Below are positions 38,539 to 50,732 of a DNA stretch of 64,000 nucleotides, in pieces; the first letter of the stretch is position 1; every line of letters begins with the position of its first letter. The DNA lies in NCBI RefSeq assembly GCF_000559085.1, contig NZ_JALN02000001.1, forward strand, positions 806,001-870,000, written 5' to 3'. The notes beneath the pieces were generated by a model. That model saw nothing but the letters and a program-made list of their open reading frames with translations. It ran no database searches and was not told where the DNA came from. Position numbers and translations under genes: made by a program. The stretch comes from Mycolicibacterium aromaticivorans JS19b1 = JCM 16368. Its GTDB lineage: Bacteria > Actinomycetota > Actinomycetes > Mycobacteriales > Mycobacteriaceae.

Positions 38539-39831
38539 GTGACACGGGTGCTGCGGCGATTGCTCGCGTTGGCGTCGGCCGCGCTGGTCGTGATCGGTTT
38601 GGCTGGTTGCGGCAACACGGACTCCTGGGTGCAGTCCACCGCGGCGCACGGCTGGTCGGCCCAATACGCCGACGCCGCCAACAGCAGCTACACCGGCACG
38701 GGCGGCGCCTCGGCGCTCCGGCTGAAGTGGAGCCGCTCGGTGAAGGGCGAGCTCGGCGCGGGCGCCGCACTCGGTGACGGGAGCTACCTAGCGGCGAACG
38801 GGCAGACCGCCGGCGGCTGTTCGCTGATGGTGTGGGAGAACGACAACAACGGCAGGCAACGCTGGTGCACCCGCATGGTGCTCGGCGGCGGCTTCGCCAG
38901 CCCGCTGTTCGACCAGTTCGACAATCTGTTCATTGGCCAGCCCGGCATGATGCAGTCCTACCCGCCGACCCAGTGGATCCGCTGGCGCCAGAACGTCATC
39001 GGAATGCCCACGACTGCACGGTTTCTCGGTGGCGACCAGTTGCTTGTGGTCACCCATCTCGGGCAGGTGCTGGTGTTCGACTCCCACGCCGGTGACGTGA
39101 CCGGCACCCCGGTGGATCTCGTCGAGGGCCTCGACCCGACTGATTCGGTCCGCGGGCTGGCCGATTGCGCTCGGGGAATGCCGCAGTGCCCGGTGGCCGC
39201 ACCCCCTGCCTACGCCACCGCGACCCGCACCATCGTCGTGAGTCTGTGGCTGCCCGGCGCCAAGGCGTCGACGCTCGTCGGCTTGCAGTACCACCCCGGC
39301 CAGACCCCGCTGCTCACCCGCGAGTGGACGTCGGACGCCATCGCCGCCGGCGTGCTGGCCGCGCCGGTGGCGTCCGCCGACGGGACCACCGTGTACGTCA
39401 CCGGCCGCGACCACAAACTGTGGGCGTTGAAGACTTCCGACGGTAAGCCGAAATGGTCTGTGCCGCTGGACTTTCTGCCTCAGACCCCGCCATCGGTGTC
39501 ACCTGACGGGCTGATCGTCGTGGGCGGCGGCCCCAATACCCACCTGGTTGCGCTTAAGGACGCAGGCGACCGGGCCCAGGTTGCCTGGCGCCGCGCGGAT
39601 GTCACACCGTTGTGCACGTCGAGTCGGGCCGGCAGTGTGGCCTACACGGTGGTCGCGGGCTCGCCGTCGGGACTGTCGTTGCTGGCGTTCGACCCCGCTG
39701 ACGGTCACACCCTCAACAGCTATCCCCTGCCACAGGCCGATGGCTTCCCGGTGGGGGTGTCGGTCGGTCTCGATCGGCGGGTCGTGGTGGCTACCAGCGC
39801 CGGCCAGTTGTACAGCTTCGACCCGGCCTAG
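38539..39831 (+). CDS. Beta-propeller lipoprotein (Rv3035-like)
   Basis: A 430-residue envelope protein. The N-terminal lipoprotein signal ends in lipobox GLAGC around residue 24. The rest is a PQQ-like/WD-type propeller: LWALKTSDGKPKWSVPL and ASADGTTVYVTGRDHK are typical blade elements. The start is GTG at 38539, with a second GTG three codons on. It converges with the TB22.2-like gene with a 4-base stop overlap. Function unknown. Confidence 0.8.
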   Translation: MTRVLRRLLALASAALVVIGLAGCGNTDSWVQSTAAHGWSAQYADAANSSYTGTGGASALRLKWSRSVKGELGAGAALGDGSYLAANGQTAGGCSLMVWENDNNGRQRWCTRMVLGGGFASPLFDQFDNLFIGQPGMMQSYPPTQWIRWRQNVIGMPTTARFLGGDQLLVVTHLGQVLVFDSHAGDVTGTPVDLVEGLDPTDSVRGLADCARGMPQCPVAAPPAYATATRTIVVSLWLPGAKASTLVGLQYHPGQTPLLTREWTSDAIAAGVLAAPVASADGTTVYVTGRDHKLWALKTSDGKPKWSVPLDFLPQTPPSVSPDGLIVVGGGPNTHLVALKDAGDRAQVAWRRADVTPLCTSSRAGSVAYTVVAGSPSGLSLLAFDPADGHTLNSYPLPQADGFPVGVSVGLDRRVVVATSAGQLYSFDPA

Positions 39832-40523
39832 GTGAGCTGCAGCGGCGGGAGCGCTGTCCGCGGCACCGAGGCCGAGGTGGCCCCGGCGTCCGACGGCAGC
39901 AGCTCGCCCTGACCGAAATAGAAGATCACCGCATCGTCGGTGATGGCGAAATTCTGATAATGCGACGGGTCGAGTCCGTCGCCGGTGGCGATCACGCCGG
40001 TCAGACCGGTCTGCCGTTCGAGGTCGGCTTGCACGATCGGGAATATCGTGTTGAGAACCTTGGCGTCGGGCGGAAAGAGCGTCTCGAACGTCACCGGCTT
40101 TCGGTGCGCCACATCGTAGGTGAACGCCTTGTACCAGGTTGTCGGACGGGCGCCGCCGACGTCTTGGAAGAGTTTCAGCACCACGCTCTGGGTGGCACCC
40201 GGCGGCGGTCCTGAGGTGAATGATTCTGTGGTGACGTCCATTTCGTACGGCACATTGCGGATCGACGGCATCTGCGCGACATTGATGAATCCCTCGCGGT
40301 TTTGCGTCAGGTAGTCCAGGACGGCCTGCTCGTCGGCGTAGTCGGTGGGGAACCGCAGATCCATTGTGTAGCCGGAGGCGGCGGTGTGGACATGGCAGAC
40401 ATTGCCGGCCTCCATGGTTCCGCTCATGGCCGCGCAGTCGGTCGCCGCACCGGCGACCGCGATGGATTGTTCGGCGATCAGCACGCCGAAGACCAGCAGG
40501 GTGGCCAGATGGGAAATGCGCAT
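39828..40523 (-). CDS. Secreted DUF3298-type protein, TB22.2-like
   Basis: A 231-residue exported protein with a signal peptide (LATLLVFGVLIAEQSIAVAGAA). The mature domain, with TYDVAHRKPVTFETLFPPDAKVLNTIFPIVQADLERQ and YQNFAITDDAVIFYFGQGELLPSDAG, matches the DUF3298/RsiV-type fold. The M. tuberculosis orthologue Rv3036c (TB22.2) is a secreted antigen reported to have esterase activity; no GxSxG motif is visible here, so I do not assert that activity. Confidence 0.82.
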   Translation of the reverse strand: MRISHLATLLVFGVLIAEQSIAVAGAATDCAAMSGTMEAGNVCHVHTAASGYTMDLRFPTDYADEQAVLDYLTQNREGFINVAQMPSIRNVPYEMDVTTESFTSGPPPGATQSVVLKLFQDVGGARPTTWYKAFTYDVAHRKPVTFETLFPPDAKVLNTIFPIVQADLERQTGLTGVIATGDGLDPSHYQNFAITDDAVIFYFGQGELLPSDAGATSASVPRTALPPLQLT

Positions 40524-40584
40524 TCGTCGACAGTCCTCGCGCTCGAAGACGGCACCGGCGCCGCTGGCCGCCAGCGTACCCGCG

Positions 40585-41718
40585 CTAGGTGTTTGCCGCG
40601 GACGCTCGACAGAGGAAGACAGCAGATCGCTCCCCCGCGCCGGCGCCGATCCGGGTGATCACCAGCGATAGCGAGGCGCGTCCGGCCGGCCGCAGCCGAC
40701 GACGGAGTGCGTCCGGATCGACGCCGACACCGCGCACCAGGATTTCGAGCTGCCCGCAATCACGCTGTGAGAGTGCTTGGCGCAGAATCTTTTCCCGTAA
40801 CGGCAGCTCGTCGAGCACTTCGAAGCCACGCACCCCGGCTGGCACGTGATCGCCACTGAGGTAGGCGATCTCCGGGTCCAGCTGCCACAACCCGTGCCGG
40901 GCCGCGTAATGGCGGACCAGTCCGGCGCGCACGATCGCCCCGTCCGGGTCGACGATCCAGCGGCCGGTGGGGCGGGTCGGGCAGTCGTCAGGGTCGGCGT
41001 CGGTGATCACCTCGCCGCGATCCAGGACGCAGGCCCGCCGGCGTACTCCGGGTGTGGCCAGCGCAGGCGACCACAGACAGGCCTCCCGCACCGAACCGCC
41101 GGCCGAGGTCACCTCGATCTCGCCTTCGAAGCCCATCTCTGCGACCGCCTCGAAATCGATTCCGGGCGCGCACTTCACGACGGTGGGGCAGCCGCGATAG
41201 ACGTCGAACAGTGCGTCCAGCGGTGGCACGTAGTCGCGCGGATCGAAGCGACGACGCCCGCCCGAGCGACGCGCCGGATCGAGCAGCACCACGGCGGCGC
41301 GGCTCACCGGGTGCAGTGCATCGGCACGGCACAGCGCCACGTCCGGCACGTTGTGGCGGGCCATCGCCAGGCGCACCTCGTCGATGTCGCTGCCGACGAG
41401 CGCGGCCGCCGTGGACCGCAACGCGGCCAACTCGGTGCCGATCGAACATGTCGCGTCGTGCACCACCGCACCGGCCAGGCGGGCGGCCCGATGCCGGGCC
41501 ACCGGCTCGGCGGTGGCCTGCTGCAGGGCGTCGTCGGTGAACAACCACTGCGACACCTCGCCCAGGTCCCCGAGTTTGGCGACGGCCTTGCGGCGCAACA
41601 ACGTCGTTTCGACCAGCGCGGTGGCGCGCTCGGCGAACCGGTCGCGGATCGCGGTGATGTCGGCGAGCCGGGTGGAATCGGTCAGCCGATAGCCGGCGAC
41701 CTCGGCCAGCGCCGCCAC
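40585..41718 (-). CDS. THUMP-like / class I methyltransferase (Rv3037c-like)
   Basis: The 377-residue protein has a Rossmann methyltransferase core (VVHDATCSIGTELAALRSTAAALVGSDIDEVRLAMARHN, then AVVLLDPARR) and a C-terminal THUMP-like domain ending LEILVRGVGVDPDALRRRLRP. This suggests an RNA-modifying methyltransferase. The start is uncertain: the GTG at 41718 is the first usual codon, but the same frame is open 15-16 codons further up (LTFGRDDVTYLTSDAG) with only a CTG available, overlapping the preceding methyltransferase stop. Confidence 0.8.
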   Translation of the reverse strand: MAALAEVAGYRLTDSTRLADITAIRDRFAERATALVETTLLRRKAVAKLGDLGEVSQWLFTDDALQQATAEPVARHRAARLAGAVVHDATCSIGTELAALRSTAAALVGSDIDEVRLAMARHNVPDVALCRADALHPVSRAAVVLLDPARRSGGRRRFDPRDYVPPLDALFDVYRGCPTVVKCAPGIDFEAVAEMGFEGEIEVTSAGGSVREACLWSPALATPGVRRRACVLDRGEVITDADPDDCPTRPTGRWIVDPDGAIVRAGLVRHYAARHGLWQLDPEIAYLSGDHVPAGVRGFEVLDELPLREKILRQALSQRDCGQLEILVRGVGVDPDALRRRLRPAGRASLSLVITRIGAGAGERSAVFLCRASAANT

Positions 41719-41762
41719 ACCGGCGTCACTGGTGAGGTAGGTGACGTCGTCGCGCCCGAAGG

Positions 41763-42731
41763 TCAGGACGGCTTGACCCCGGTGATCATGACGTTGTAGT
41801 ACCAGCCCTTGGGCACGACGCGCCGCCAGAGGTTGTCATCCACCCAGCTCAGGCCGATCCAGCTGTTGAAGGCGAACTTGGCGTAGCCCCAGCCCAGCTT
41901 GCCGGGTGGTACCGCGGCCTCGAACGTGCGCAGCGGCCAGCCGAGCATCGCGGCGGTGAACTCAGTGGTCGAGGTCGACACCTCGACGGCACCCGCGCTG
42001 CGGGCCATCCGCTCGAGGTCGGCGGGATCGAAGGTGTGCAGGTCGACGACCGCCTCCAGCGCGGCGGCGCGCGACGACTCGTCGAGTTCGGCCTGCGGCC
42101 GCCGCCAGCCCTGAAGGCCGGGCAGCTTGGTGGCGTTGGTGGCCACTCGCCAGGTCAGCGTCGACAGGGAGCGGGCATAGGTGTTGCCGACGCTGGTCGG
42201 CTCGCCGGCGAACACGAACCGGCCGCCCGGCTTGAGCACCCGCACGACTTCGCGCAGCGACTTCTCGACGTCGGGGATGTGGTGCAGCACGGCATGTCCG
42301 ACGACGAGGTCGAACGTGTTGTCCTCGTACGGGACGCCTTCGGCGTCGGCGACCCGGCCGTCGATGTCCAGACCCAGGTTCTCCCCGTTGCGGGTAGCCA
42401 CCTTGACCATGCCCGGCGACAGGTCGGTCACCGAGCCGCGTCGGGCCACGCCGGCCTGGATCAGGTTGAGCAGGAAGAAGCCACTGCCGCAGCCCAGCTC
42501 CAGCGCACGGTCATAGGGCAGCTCACGCAGCTCCTCGGGGGGCACGGTGGCGTCGAAGAGATTGCGGGCGTAGTCCACGCAGCGCTTGTCGTACGAGATC
42601 GACCATTTGTCGTCGTAGCTCTCGGCTTCCCAGTCGTGGTACAGGATCTGGGCCAGTTTGCTGTCCTTGAGCGCGGCCTCGACTTGTTCCGCGGTGGCGT
42701 GCGGTTGGGGGGCCGGGTCGATCGTCGTCAT
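41763..42731 (-). CDS. SAM-dependent methyltransferase (Rv3038c-like)
   Basis: A 322-residue class I methyltransferase. Motif I is ALELGCGSGFFLLNLIQAG, with later motifs GSVTDLSPGMVKVA and DLVVGHAVLHHIPDVEKSLREVVRVLKPGGRFVFAGEP. A C-terminal extension after residue 215 ends in FNSWIGLSWVDDNLWRRVVPKGWYYNVMITG. The substrate is unknown. It lies between echA17 and the THUMP-like gene as in M. tuberculosis, in one continuous minus-strand block with short gaps. Confidence 0.88.
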   Translation of the reverse strand: MTTIDPAPQPHATAEQVEAALKDSKLAQILYHDWEAESYDDKWSISYDKRCVDYARNLFDATVPPEELRELPYDRALELGCGSGFFLLNLIQAGVARRGSVTDLSPGMVKVATRNGENLGLDIDGRVADAEGVPYEDNTFDLVVGHAVLHHIPDVEKSLREVVRVLKPGGRFVFAGEPTSVGNTYARSLSTLTWRVATNATKLPGLQGWRRPQAELDESSRAAALEAVVDLHTFDPADLERMARSAGAVEVSTSTTEFTAAMLGWPLRTFEAAVPPGKLGWGYAKFAFNSWIGLSWVDDNLWRRVVPKGWYYNVMITGVKPS

Positions 42732-42740
42732 CAGGGCAGC

Positions 42741-43454
42741 CTAACTGCCATCGCCGGCGGAGAAGACCTGGCCGTAGCGTTGCGCCTGCTCACGGGCGTC
42801 GAGCCGGCCGTCGATGAGTGCCTTGGCACCGGCCAGTGCACTCGGCTCGGCGTCGACGAACCGGCCCGCCCACGCCGCGGCGGCGTCGAAGACGTGATCG
42901 GGGGCCACCATCTCGTCGATGAGTCCGAGCGCCAGTGATTCCTTGGCGTCGACGAACCGGCCGCTGAACGCCAGTTCCTTGGCCCGCGCCGGCCCGATCG
43001 CGCCGGCCAGCCGCTCGGCTCCACCGCCGCCGGGGACCAGCCCGGCCAGGATCTCGGTGGCGCCGAGTTTGACGTTGTCACCGCTGACCCGCCAGTCGGC
43101 GGCCAGCGCCAGGCTCAGTCCAGCGCCCAGCGCGTAGCCGGTGATCGCCGCCACCGTCGGCTTGGGAATCGCCGCCACCGCATCGAGCGCATCGCGGCGC
43201 AGCCGGTCGGCGCCCTCGGCCTCGGCGCGGTTCAGCGTGCGCAGTTCGGGGACGTCGTCGCCTGCGGAGAAGATCTCGTGCCCGCCGAACAGGATCACCG
43301 TCGCGATGTCGGCGCGGTCGCCCACCTCGGCGGCCGCGTCGATGAGCTCGCGGTACGTCTGCCTGGTCAGACCGTTGGTCGGTGGGCGTGACACCAGCAG
43401 CACCCCTACTCCTCTGTGCTGCTCGCCGACGTGCACGTTGACAAACTCGCGCAC
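42741..43454 (-). CDS. echA17: Enoyl-CoA hydratase/isomerase family protein EchA17
   Basis: A 237-residue crotonase-fold protein. The oxyanion-hole segments are [10 protein letters not shown] and [18 protein letters not shown], and the second catalytic region is [25 protein letters not shown]. Glu is present in TEILAG, but the substrate is unknown. The GTG at 43454 starts just after the Nudix stop; longer ORFs in this frame run antisense-like through the Nudix gene. Syntenic with Rv3039c. Confidence 0.9.
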   Translation of the reverse strand: MREFVNVHVGEQHRGVGVLLVSRPPTNGLTRQTYRELIDAAAEVGDRADIATVILFGGHEIFSAGDDVPELRTLNRAEAEGADRLRRDALDAVAAIPKPTVAAITGYALGAGLSLALAADWRVSGDNVKLGATEILAGLVPGGGGAERLAGAIGPARAKELAFSGRFVDAKESLALGLIDEMVAPDHVFDAAAAWAGRFVDAEPSALAGAKALIDGRLDAREQAQRYGQVFSAGDGS

Positions 43455-43455
43455 C

Positions 43456-44280
43456 TCAGTCGCCGCCGTAACCCTGCGGGGCGCGACGGTTGCGGGCCTC
43501 GTTGTACCGATCGCTGTTGAAGAACTCGATCTCCCAGTTACCTCCGCGCACAGCGAGATTGGGTTGGACCACCACGATCTGGCGTTCCAGCGCCAGAACC
43601 TCGCCGACCGAGCGCCCCGCCAGCGAGTCCAGTTGCGTCCAGGTCGGCGGCAGCAGGAACGAGCGGGCCTCGGCGAAGTCCTCGATGGCGGCCTCCGGAC
43701 TGGTCCAGGCGGCGTGATCGGATTCGGTGTTGTGGCCGTCGGCCCGCTGGCCTTCCGGCAGGGCGCCGACGAAGAAGTAGGTGTCGTAGCGGCGGGTGCG
43801 CTCTTCCTCGGGGGTGACCCAGTTGGCCCACGGCCGCAGCAGGTCGGCGCGCAGTACCAAATTCTCCCGGCGCAGGAAGTCCGAGAACGACAGGCTGCGG
43901 TCGACCAGGGCGCCGCGCGCCTCCCGATAGACCGACGCATCGGCGACGATGCCGTCCGGATCGCCGGCCGGTCCGGCGAACAGCACCCCGGACTCCTCGA
44001 ACGTCTCGCGGGCCGCGGCGCACACCAGCGCTTCGGCGAGGTCCTCGTCGATGCCGAACCGGGTGGCCCACCAGTCCGGTCCCGGCCCGTACCAGGCGAT
44101 GTCGGAGTTACGGTCGCGGTCATCGACACCGCCGCCCGGGAACACCATCACCCCGCCGGCGAACTCCATCGCACTATGCCGGCGCATGAGGAAAACCTCG
44201 ACGCCGTCGGCCGGGGTGTCCCGGATCAGCATGACCGTCGCCGCCGGGCGCACCGGCAACGGTTCCGGCTTGTCGCTCAT
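43456..44280 (-). CDS. Nudix hydrolase (Rv3040c-like)
   Basis: A 274-residue Nudix-fold protein. The Nudix box appears as [10 protein letters not shown] followed, after an insertion, by [18 protein letters not shown], so REx2EE is intact with a stretched Gly-to-Glu spacing. The N-terminus has [25 protein letters not shown]. This RNUDT19/coenzyme-A-type arrangement suggests hydrolysis of CoA-like or other nucleotide substrates. Its ATG shares one base with the stop of the ABC gene. Confidence 0.87.
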   Translation of the reverse strand: MSDKPEPLPVRPAATVMLIRDTPADGVEVFLMRRHSAMEFAGGVMVFPGGGVDDRDRNSDIAWYGPGPDWWATRFGIDEDLAEALVCAAARETFEESGVLFAGPAGDPDGIVADASVYREARGALVDRSLSFSDFLRRENLVLRADLLRPWANWVTPEEERTRRYDTYFFVGALPEGQRADGHNTESDHAAWTSPEAAIEDFAEARSFLLPPTWTQLDSLAGRSVGEVLALERQIVVVQPNLAVRGGNWEIEFFNSDRYNEARNRRAPQGYGGD

Positions 44281-45116
44281 CAGCGCCTCCTGTGGGCCGC
44301 GCGACTGCGCACGCGTCGGGCGAAGTAGCGGCCGTCGATGACGTCCAGCGCAATCGATTGCCCGAACGCGGTGGACAAATTCTCCGCCGTCAGGGTGTCA
44401 CGCAGCAGTCCACCGGCCACCACCTGGCCCTCGGACAGGATCAGGCAGTGGCTGAAGCCTGGCGGGATCTCCTCGACATGGTGGGTGACCAGGACCAGCG
44501 CGGGTGCGTCAGGGTCGGCAGCCAGATCGGCCAGCCGGGCGACCAGTTCCTCGCGGCCACCGAGGTCCAGCCCGGCCGCGGGCTCGTCGAGAAGAAGCAA
44601 CTCAGGATCGGTCATCAGCGAGCGGGCGATCAGCACGCGTTTGCGTTCACCCTCCGACAGGGTGCCGTAGGTGCGGTCGGCCAGGTGTTCGGCGCCGACG
44701 CTCTCCAGTGTGTCCACCGCGCGGGCGTAGTCGATCTCGTCGTAGTTCTCTCGCCACCGGCCCAACACGGCGTACCCGGCCGAGACGACCAGATCGCGGA
44801 CCAGTTCGTCGTCGGGCACCCGCTGTGCGAGCGCCGCGCTGCTCAACCCCACCCGCTGGCGCAGCTCGCCCATGTCGGTGCGGCCCAGCCGCTCCGCGAG
44901 CACGTAGGCGACGCCGGACGACGGATGTTCCATCGCAGCCGCAATCCGCAGCAGCGAGGTCTTGCCTGCGCCGTTGGGCCCGATCACCACCCAGCGTTCG
45001 TCGAGTTCGACCTGCCAGGTGATGGGTCCGACCAGGACCCGGCCCCCGCGGCGCAGCGATACTTTCCGGAAGTCGATCAGCAGGTCGGGGTCGACCTCGT
45101 CGGCGGCATCGGACAC
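44280..45116 (-). CDS. ABC transporter ATP-binding protein (Rv3041c-like)
   Basis: A 278-residue ABC ATPase with Walker A GPNGAGKTS, Q-loop VGLSSAA, signature LSEGERKRV, Walker B LLLLDEPAAGLD and the H-switch VTHHVEEI. No permease gene is adjacent, as in M. tuberculosis; the ModF/YlmA-like layout suggests a soluble or housekeeping ABC protein rather than a classic importer. The GTG start lies inside the 3' end of the yczE-like gene, overlapping by 40 bases. Confidence 0.88.
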   Translation of the reverse strand: MSDAADEVDPDLLIDFRKVSLRRGGRVLVGPITWQVELDERWVVIGPNGAGKTSLLRIAAAMEHPSSGVAYVLAERLGRTDMGELRQRVGLSSAALAQRVPDDELVRDLVVSAGYAVLGRWRENYDEIDYARAVDTLESVGAEHLADRTYGTLSEGERKRVLIARSLMTDPELLLLDEPAAGLDLGGREELVARLADLAADPDAPALVLVTHHVEEIPPGFSHCLILSEGQVVAGGLLRDTLTAENLSTAFGQSIALDVIDGRYFARRVRSRAAHRRR

Positions 45117-45790
45117 TGCACCATCGTGCCGTATTCACCGGAGTCCGCACGCCTGGGGTCGCTGCGTTTTCGACTCTTCTCGAGGATGTTCGCCCACCCG
45201 CTGGCAGCCAGGACCGGTTTCGGGGTGAGACGCAGGACGAGTTGCACAATCGGCCCGATACCGAAGGCGTAGACGACGGTTCCGACTCCCACGCTGCCGC
45301 CCAGCAGCCAGCCCACCGCCAGCACGGTGGCTTCGATCACGGTGCGCACCACGCGTACCGAAACACCGGTCCGCGCAACCAGTCCCGTCATCAAGCCGTC
45401 ACGGGGGCCGGGTCCCAGACCGGCGCCCACGTAGATAACCGTCGATACCGCGTTGAGCAGCACGGCGCCTGACATCAGGGCGACCCTCGCCGGTACCGAT
45501 TCCGGTGCGGTCAGCACGGCCAGGCCGGCGTCGACGGTGACCGCGATGACGATGACGTTGGCGACCGTGCCGATGCCGGGCTTGTTGCGCAACGGGATCC
45601 AGGCCAGCAACACGACGACGCCGACCACCGCCGAGGCCATCCCGATGGTCATCGGGGTGTGCCGGGTCAGCCCCTGGTGGAACACATCCCACGGATCGAG
45701 ACCCAGCCCGGCGCGCACCATCATCGCCATCGACAGCCCGTAGCCGGTGAGGCCGGTCAGCAGGGCGAACCCACGCAGCGCCGCGCTCAC
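45077..45790 (-). CDS. YczE-family membrane protein
   Basis: A 237-residue integral membrane protein of the YczE/YyaS family with about five transmembrane segments (GFALLTGLTGYGLSMAMM, IGMASAVVGVVVLLAWI, VANVIVIAVTVDAGLAVL, VALMSGAVLLNAVSTVIYVG, and VRTVIEATVLAVGWLLGG). The conserved DPWDVFHQGL segment follows the first. Members pair with a divergent MocR regulator (YczR), as here. The GTG overlaps the stop of a 58-codon gene (GTGA). The transported compound is unknown. Confidence 0.87.
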   Translation of the reverse strand: MSAALRGFALLTGLTGYGLSMAMMVRAGLGLDPWDVFHQGLTRHTPMTIGMASAVVGVVVLLAWIPLRNKPGIGTVANVIVIAVTVDAGLAVLTAPESVPARVALMSGAVLLNAVSTVIYVGAGLGPGPRDGLMTGLVARTGVSVRVVRTVIEATVLAVGWLLGGSVGVGTVVYAFGIGPIVQLVLRLTPKPVLAASGWANILEKSRKRSDPRRADSGEYGTMVQCPMPPTRSTPTC

Positions 45791-45963
45791 CGGTGGTCGG
45801 AGAACCGCACGCGCAAGGCGTCTAGATCCGCGCGCATCCGGCGCGCGTCGGCGTCGGTCTCATCCCCGATGGACCACCCGGACGTGGTCGGATTCCACGG
45901 GCCGCGGCCGGGGTCGAGGAGGGTCGCGAGGCGGGAGGCCACTCGGGAGAACCAGGTACTCAT
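45787..45963 (-). CDS. 58-aa small protein coupled to yczE
   Basis: The small protein begins MSTWFSRVASRLATLLDPG and ends in a charged helix (DADARRMRADLDALRVRFSDHR). Its N-terminal helix is amphipathic; no transmembrane span is clear. The stop overlaps the yczE start as GTGA, and the ATG lies about ten bases after an AATATG box, so it would be the first gene of the yczE transcript. Function unknown. Confidence 0.65.
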   Translation of the reverse strand: MSTWFSRVASRLATLLDPGRGPWNPTTSGWSIGDETDADARRMRADLDALRVRFSDHR

Positions 45964-45983
45964 GTGAGCCATATTTCCGATCG

Positions 45984-46025
45984 ACTGGCTTGCTCTTCAA
46001 TAGCCAGTTGACTCATACTGGCTTT
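45984..46025. promoter_or_regulatory. Triple ACTGGCT operator between yczE and yczR
   Basis: Three copies of ACTGGCT occur in the 65-base divergent spacer: direct copies at 45984 and 46017, exactly 33 bases apart, and one inverted copy (AGCCAGT) at 46002-46008. They overlap the likely promoters of both genes, including a TTGCTC/CATACT pair (45990-45995, 46014-46019) that would make the yczR mRNA leaderless. Autoregulation by YczR fits the known MocR pattern. Confidence 0.7.
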
Positions 46026-46028
46026 CAA

Positions 46029-47474
46029 ATGCCGACGACGATGAAGGCCAGAACCCTCGACCCAGACCTTTTGGTCCGAGAGCTGGGCAACTGGCGTACC
46101 TCGAGCAAAAGTGGCCCCACCTACCAGGCATTGGCCGACGGGCTGCGGATGCTGATCGTCGACGGCCGACTGCCGGTCGGTTCGCGACTGCCCAGCGAGC
46201 GCGTGCTCGCCGAAGCGCTGCGCGTCTCGCGGACCACCGTCACCGCCGCGTATGCCGACTTGGGCGGCACCGGCTATCTGCATGCCCGGCGCGGCGCCCG
46301 CAGCACGGTTGCGCTTCCCCACACTCCGGTCAGTGTCCCCGCCGCGACTTTTGCCGCCATCAACCTGGCGTCGGCTGCGCTGGCCGCCCCGGCCAGCGCA
46401 GTGCAGGACGCGTTCACCGAGGCCGCCCGCGAGTCCGCCGGTTATCTGCAGCAGACCGGACATGACATGCGCGGGATCTTGCCCTTTCGTGAGGCGATTG
46501 CCGAACGCTATTGCGCCCGAGGGCTTCCCACCGAGGCCGACCAGATCATGGTCACAAGCGGCGCGCAGCACGCGATCGCGTTGATCCTGACGACCTACGT
46601 TCAGCCCGGTGATCGTGTACTCGTCGAGCAGCCCACGTATCACGGGGCGCTCAGCGCGATTGCGACCGCGGGAGCCCGGCCCGTTCCGGTGGCGATGACA
46701 AGGGAGGGTTGGGAACTCGACGCCGTACACGCCGCCGTGCGACAACTCGCCCCGACTCTGGCCTATCTGGTGCCTGACAACCACAATCCGACAGGGTTCT
46801 CGATGCCGCCCGCGGACCGCAAGCGAATTTGCGACATCGTCGCCGAGACACGCACCCGCACAGTGATCGACGAAACCCTCACCGACATCTGGATCGACGA
46901 GCCGGTGCCGCCGCCGGTCGCCGCCTCGATGAGCGCGCGCACCGACCTGATGATCACGATCGGATCGATGTCGAAGTCGTTCTGGGGCGGGATGCGCATC
47001 GGCTGGATCCGCGCGGAACCGAGCGTGCTCGCGACCATCCGCGCGGTCCGCCCGTCGATCGACCTGGGCACGTCGGTGGTCGAACAGCTCGCTGCGGCAA
47101 TACTTCTCACGCATCGTGCCGCGGAGGTACTGCCCGAACGCCGGGAGATCCTGCGGAGGCGACGAACCCTGCTGCTCGAACTTCTGGAGCAGCACCTGCC
47201 GGAGTGGCGCCCGCTGCCGGGCACCGGCGGCATGTCGCTGTGGGTGCAGCTGCCCGCGCCGGTGAGCTCGGCGATGTGCGCGTCGGCATCCCGGCTCGGC
47301 GTCGAGTTGCCACCCGGCCCCCGCTTCGGGGTGGACGGCACACTGGAGCGCTTCGTCCGGATTCCGTTCGCACTGCCCGAGGACGAACTGACCGAGGCAA
47401 TCGAGTTGCTCGGCACGGCGTGGCGCAGCATCACCGGCTCGGCCACCGTCGAGTCCACGGCCGTGGTGATCTAG
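46029..47474 (+). CDS. MocR-family (GntR/aminotransferase) regulator, YczR-like
   Basis: A 481-residue fusion of an N-terminal GntR winged helix (TYQALADGLRMLIVDGRLPVGSRLPSERVLAEALRVSRTTVTAAYADL) with a fold-type I aminotransferase domain (about 120-470) that uses PLP as ligand: YLVPDNHNPTG and the PLP Lys in IGSMSKSFWGGMRIGW. It should sense PLP or an aminated compound and control the divergent yczE-like gene. The ATG directly follows an operator copy, with no ribosome binding site. Confidence 0.92.
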   Translation: MPTTMKARTLDPDLLVRELGNWRTSSKSGPTYQALADGLRMLIVDGRLPVGSRLPSERVLAEALRVSRTTVTAAYADLGGTGYLHARRGARSTVALPHTPVSVPAATFAAINLASAALAAPASAVQDAFTEAARESAGYLQQTGHDMRGILPFREAIAERYCARGLPTEADQIMVTSGAQHAIALILTTYVQPGDRVLVEQPTYHGALSAIATAGARPVPVAMTREGWELDAVHAAVRQLAPTLAYLVPDNHNPTGFSMPPADRKRICDIVAETRTRTVIDETLTDIWIDEPVPPPVAASMSARTDLMITIGSMSKSFWGGMRIGWIRAEPSVLATIRAVRPSIDLGTSVVEQLAAAILLTHRAAEVLPERREILRRRRTLLLELLEQHLPEWRPLPGTGGMSLWVQLPAPVSSAMCASASRLGVELPPGPRFGVDGTLERFVRIPFALPEDELTEAIELLGTAWRSITGSATVESTAVVI

Positions 47475-47494
47475 GGCGCGCTCACCTCTCTTCG

Positions 47495-47557
47495 CGCCGA
47501 AACCGACGATTCGCAGAGAAAATGCGAGTGATCGCCTGCAAAACGTCGAGTTCGGTG
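47495..47557. repeat. Intergenic inverted repeat between yczR and serB2
   Basis: CGCCGAAACCGACG (47495-47508) pairs imperfectly, 11 of 14, with CGTCGAGTTCGGTG (47544-47557). It fills most of the 92-base convergent gap and could serve both genes as a transcript end. Confidence 0.45.
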
Positions 47558-47566
47558 CCTGAGCGC

Positions 47567-50615
<3,049 letters not shown>

Positions 50616-50732
50616 CTAGCCGCCCGTGGCCGCCAATGGGCTGTGGGTCCTACATTCTGTCGTATTTGTCACCGATACACCTTCAACCGCAGCTCAGCGA
50701 CCCTACAACAGGCGGATGTTACGGTCGGCGTC

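Noticed and set aside
42741..44129. A 462-codon minus-strand ORF covering echA17 and most of the Nudix gene
   Set aside because: Only the echA17 part is coding; the upstream half is Arg/Ser/Pro-rich out-of-frame Nudix sequence, not a fusion.
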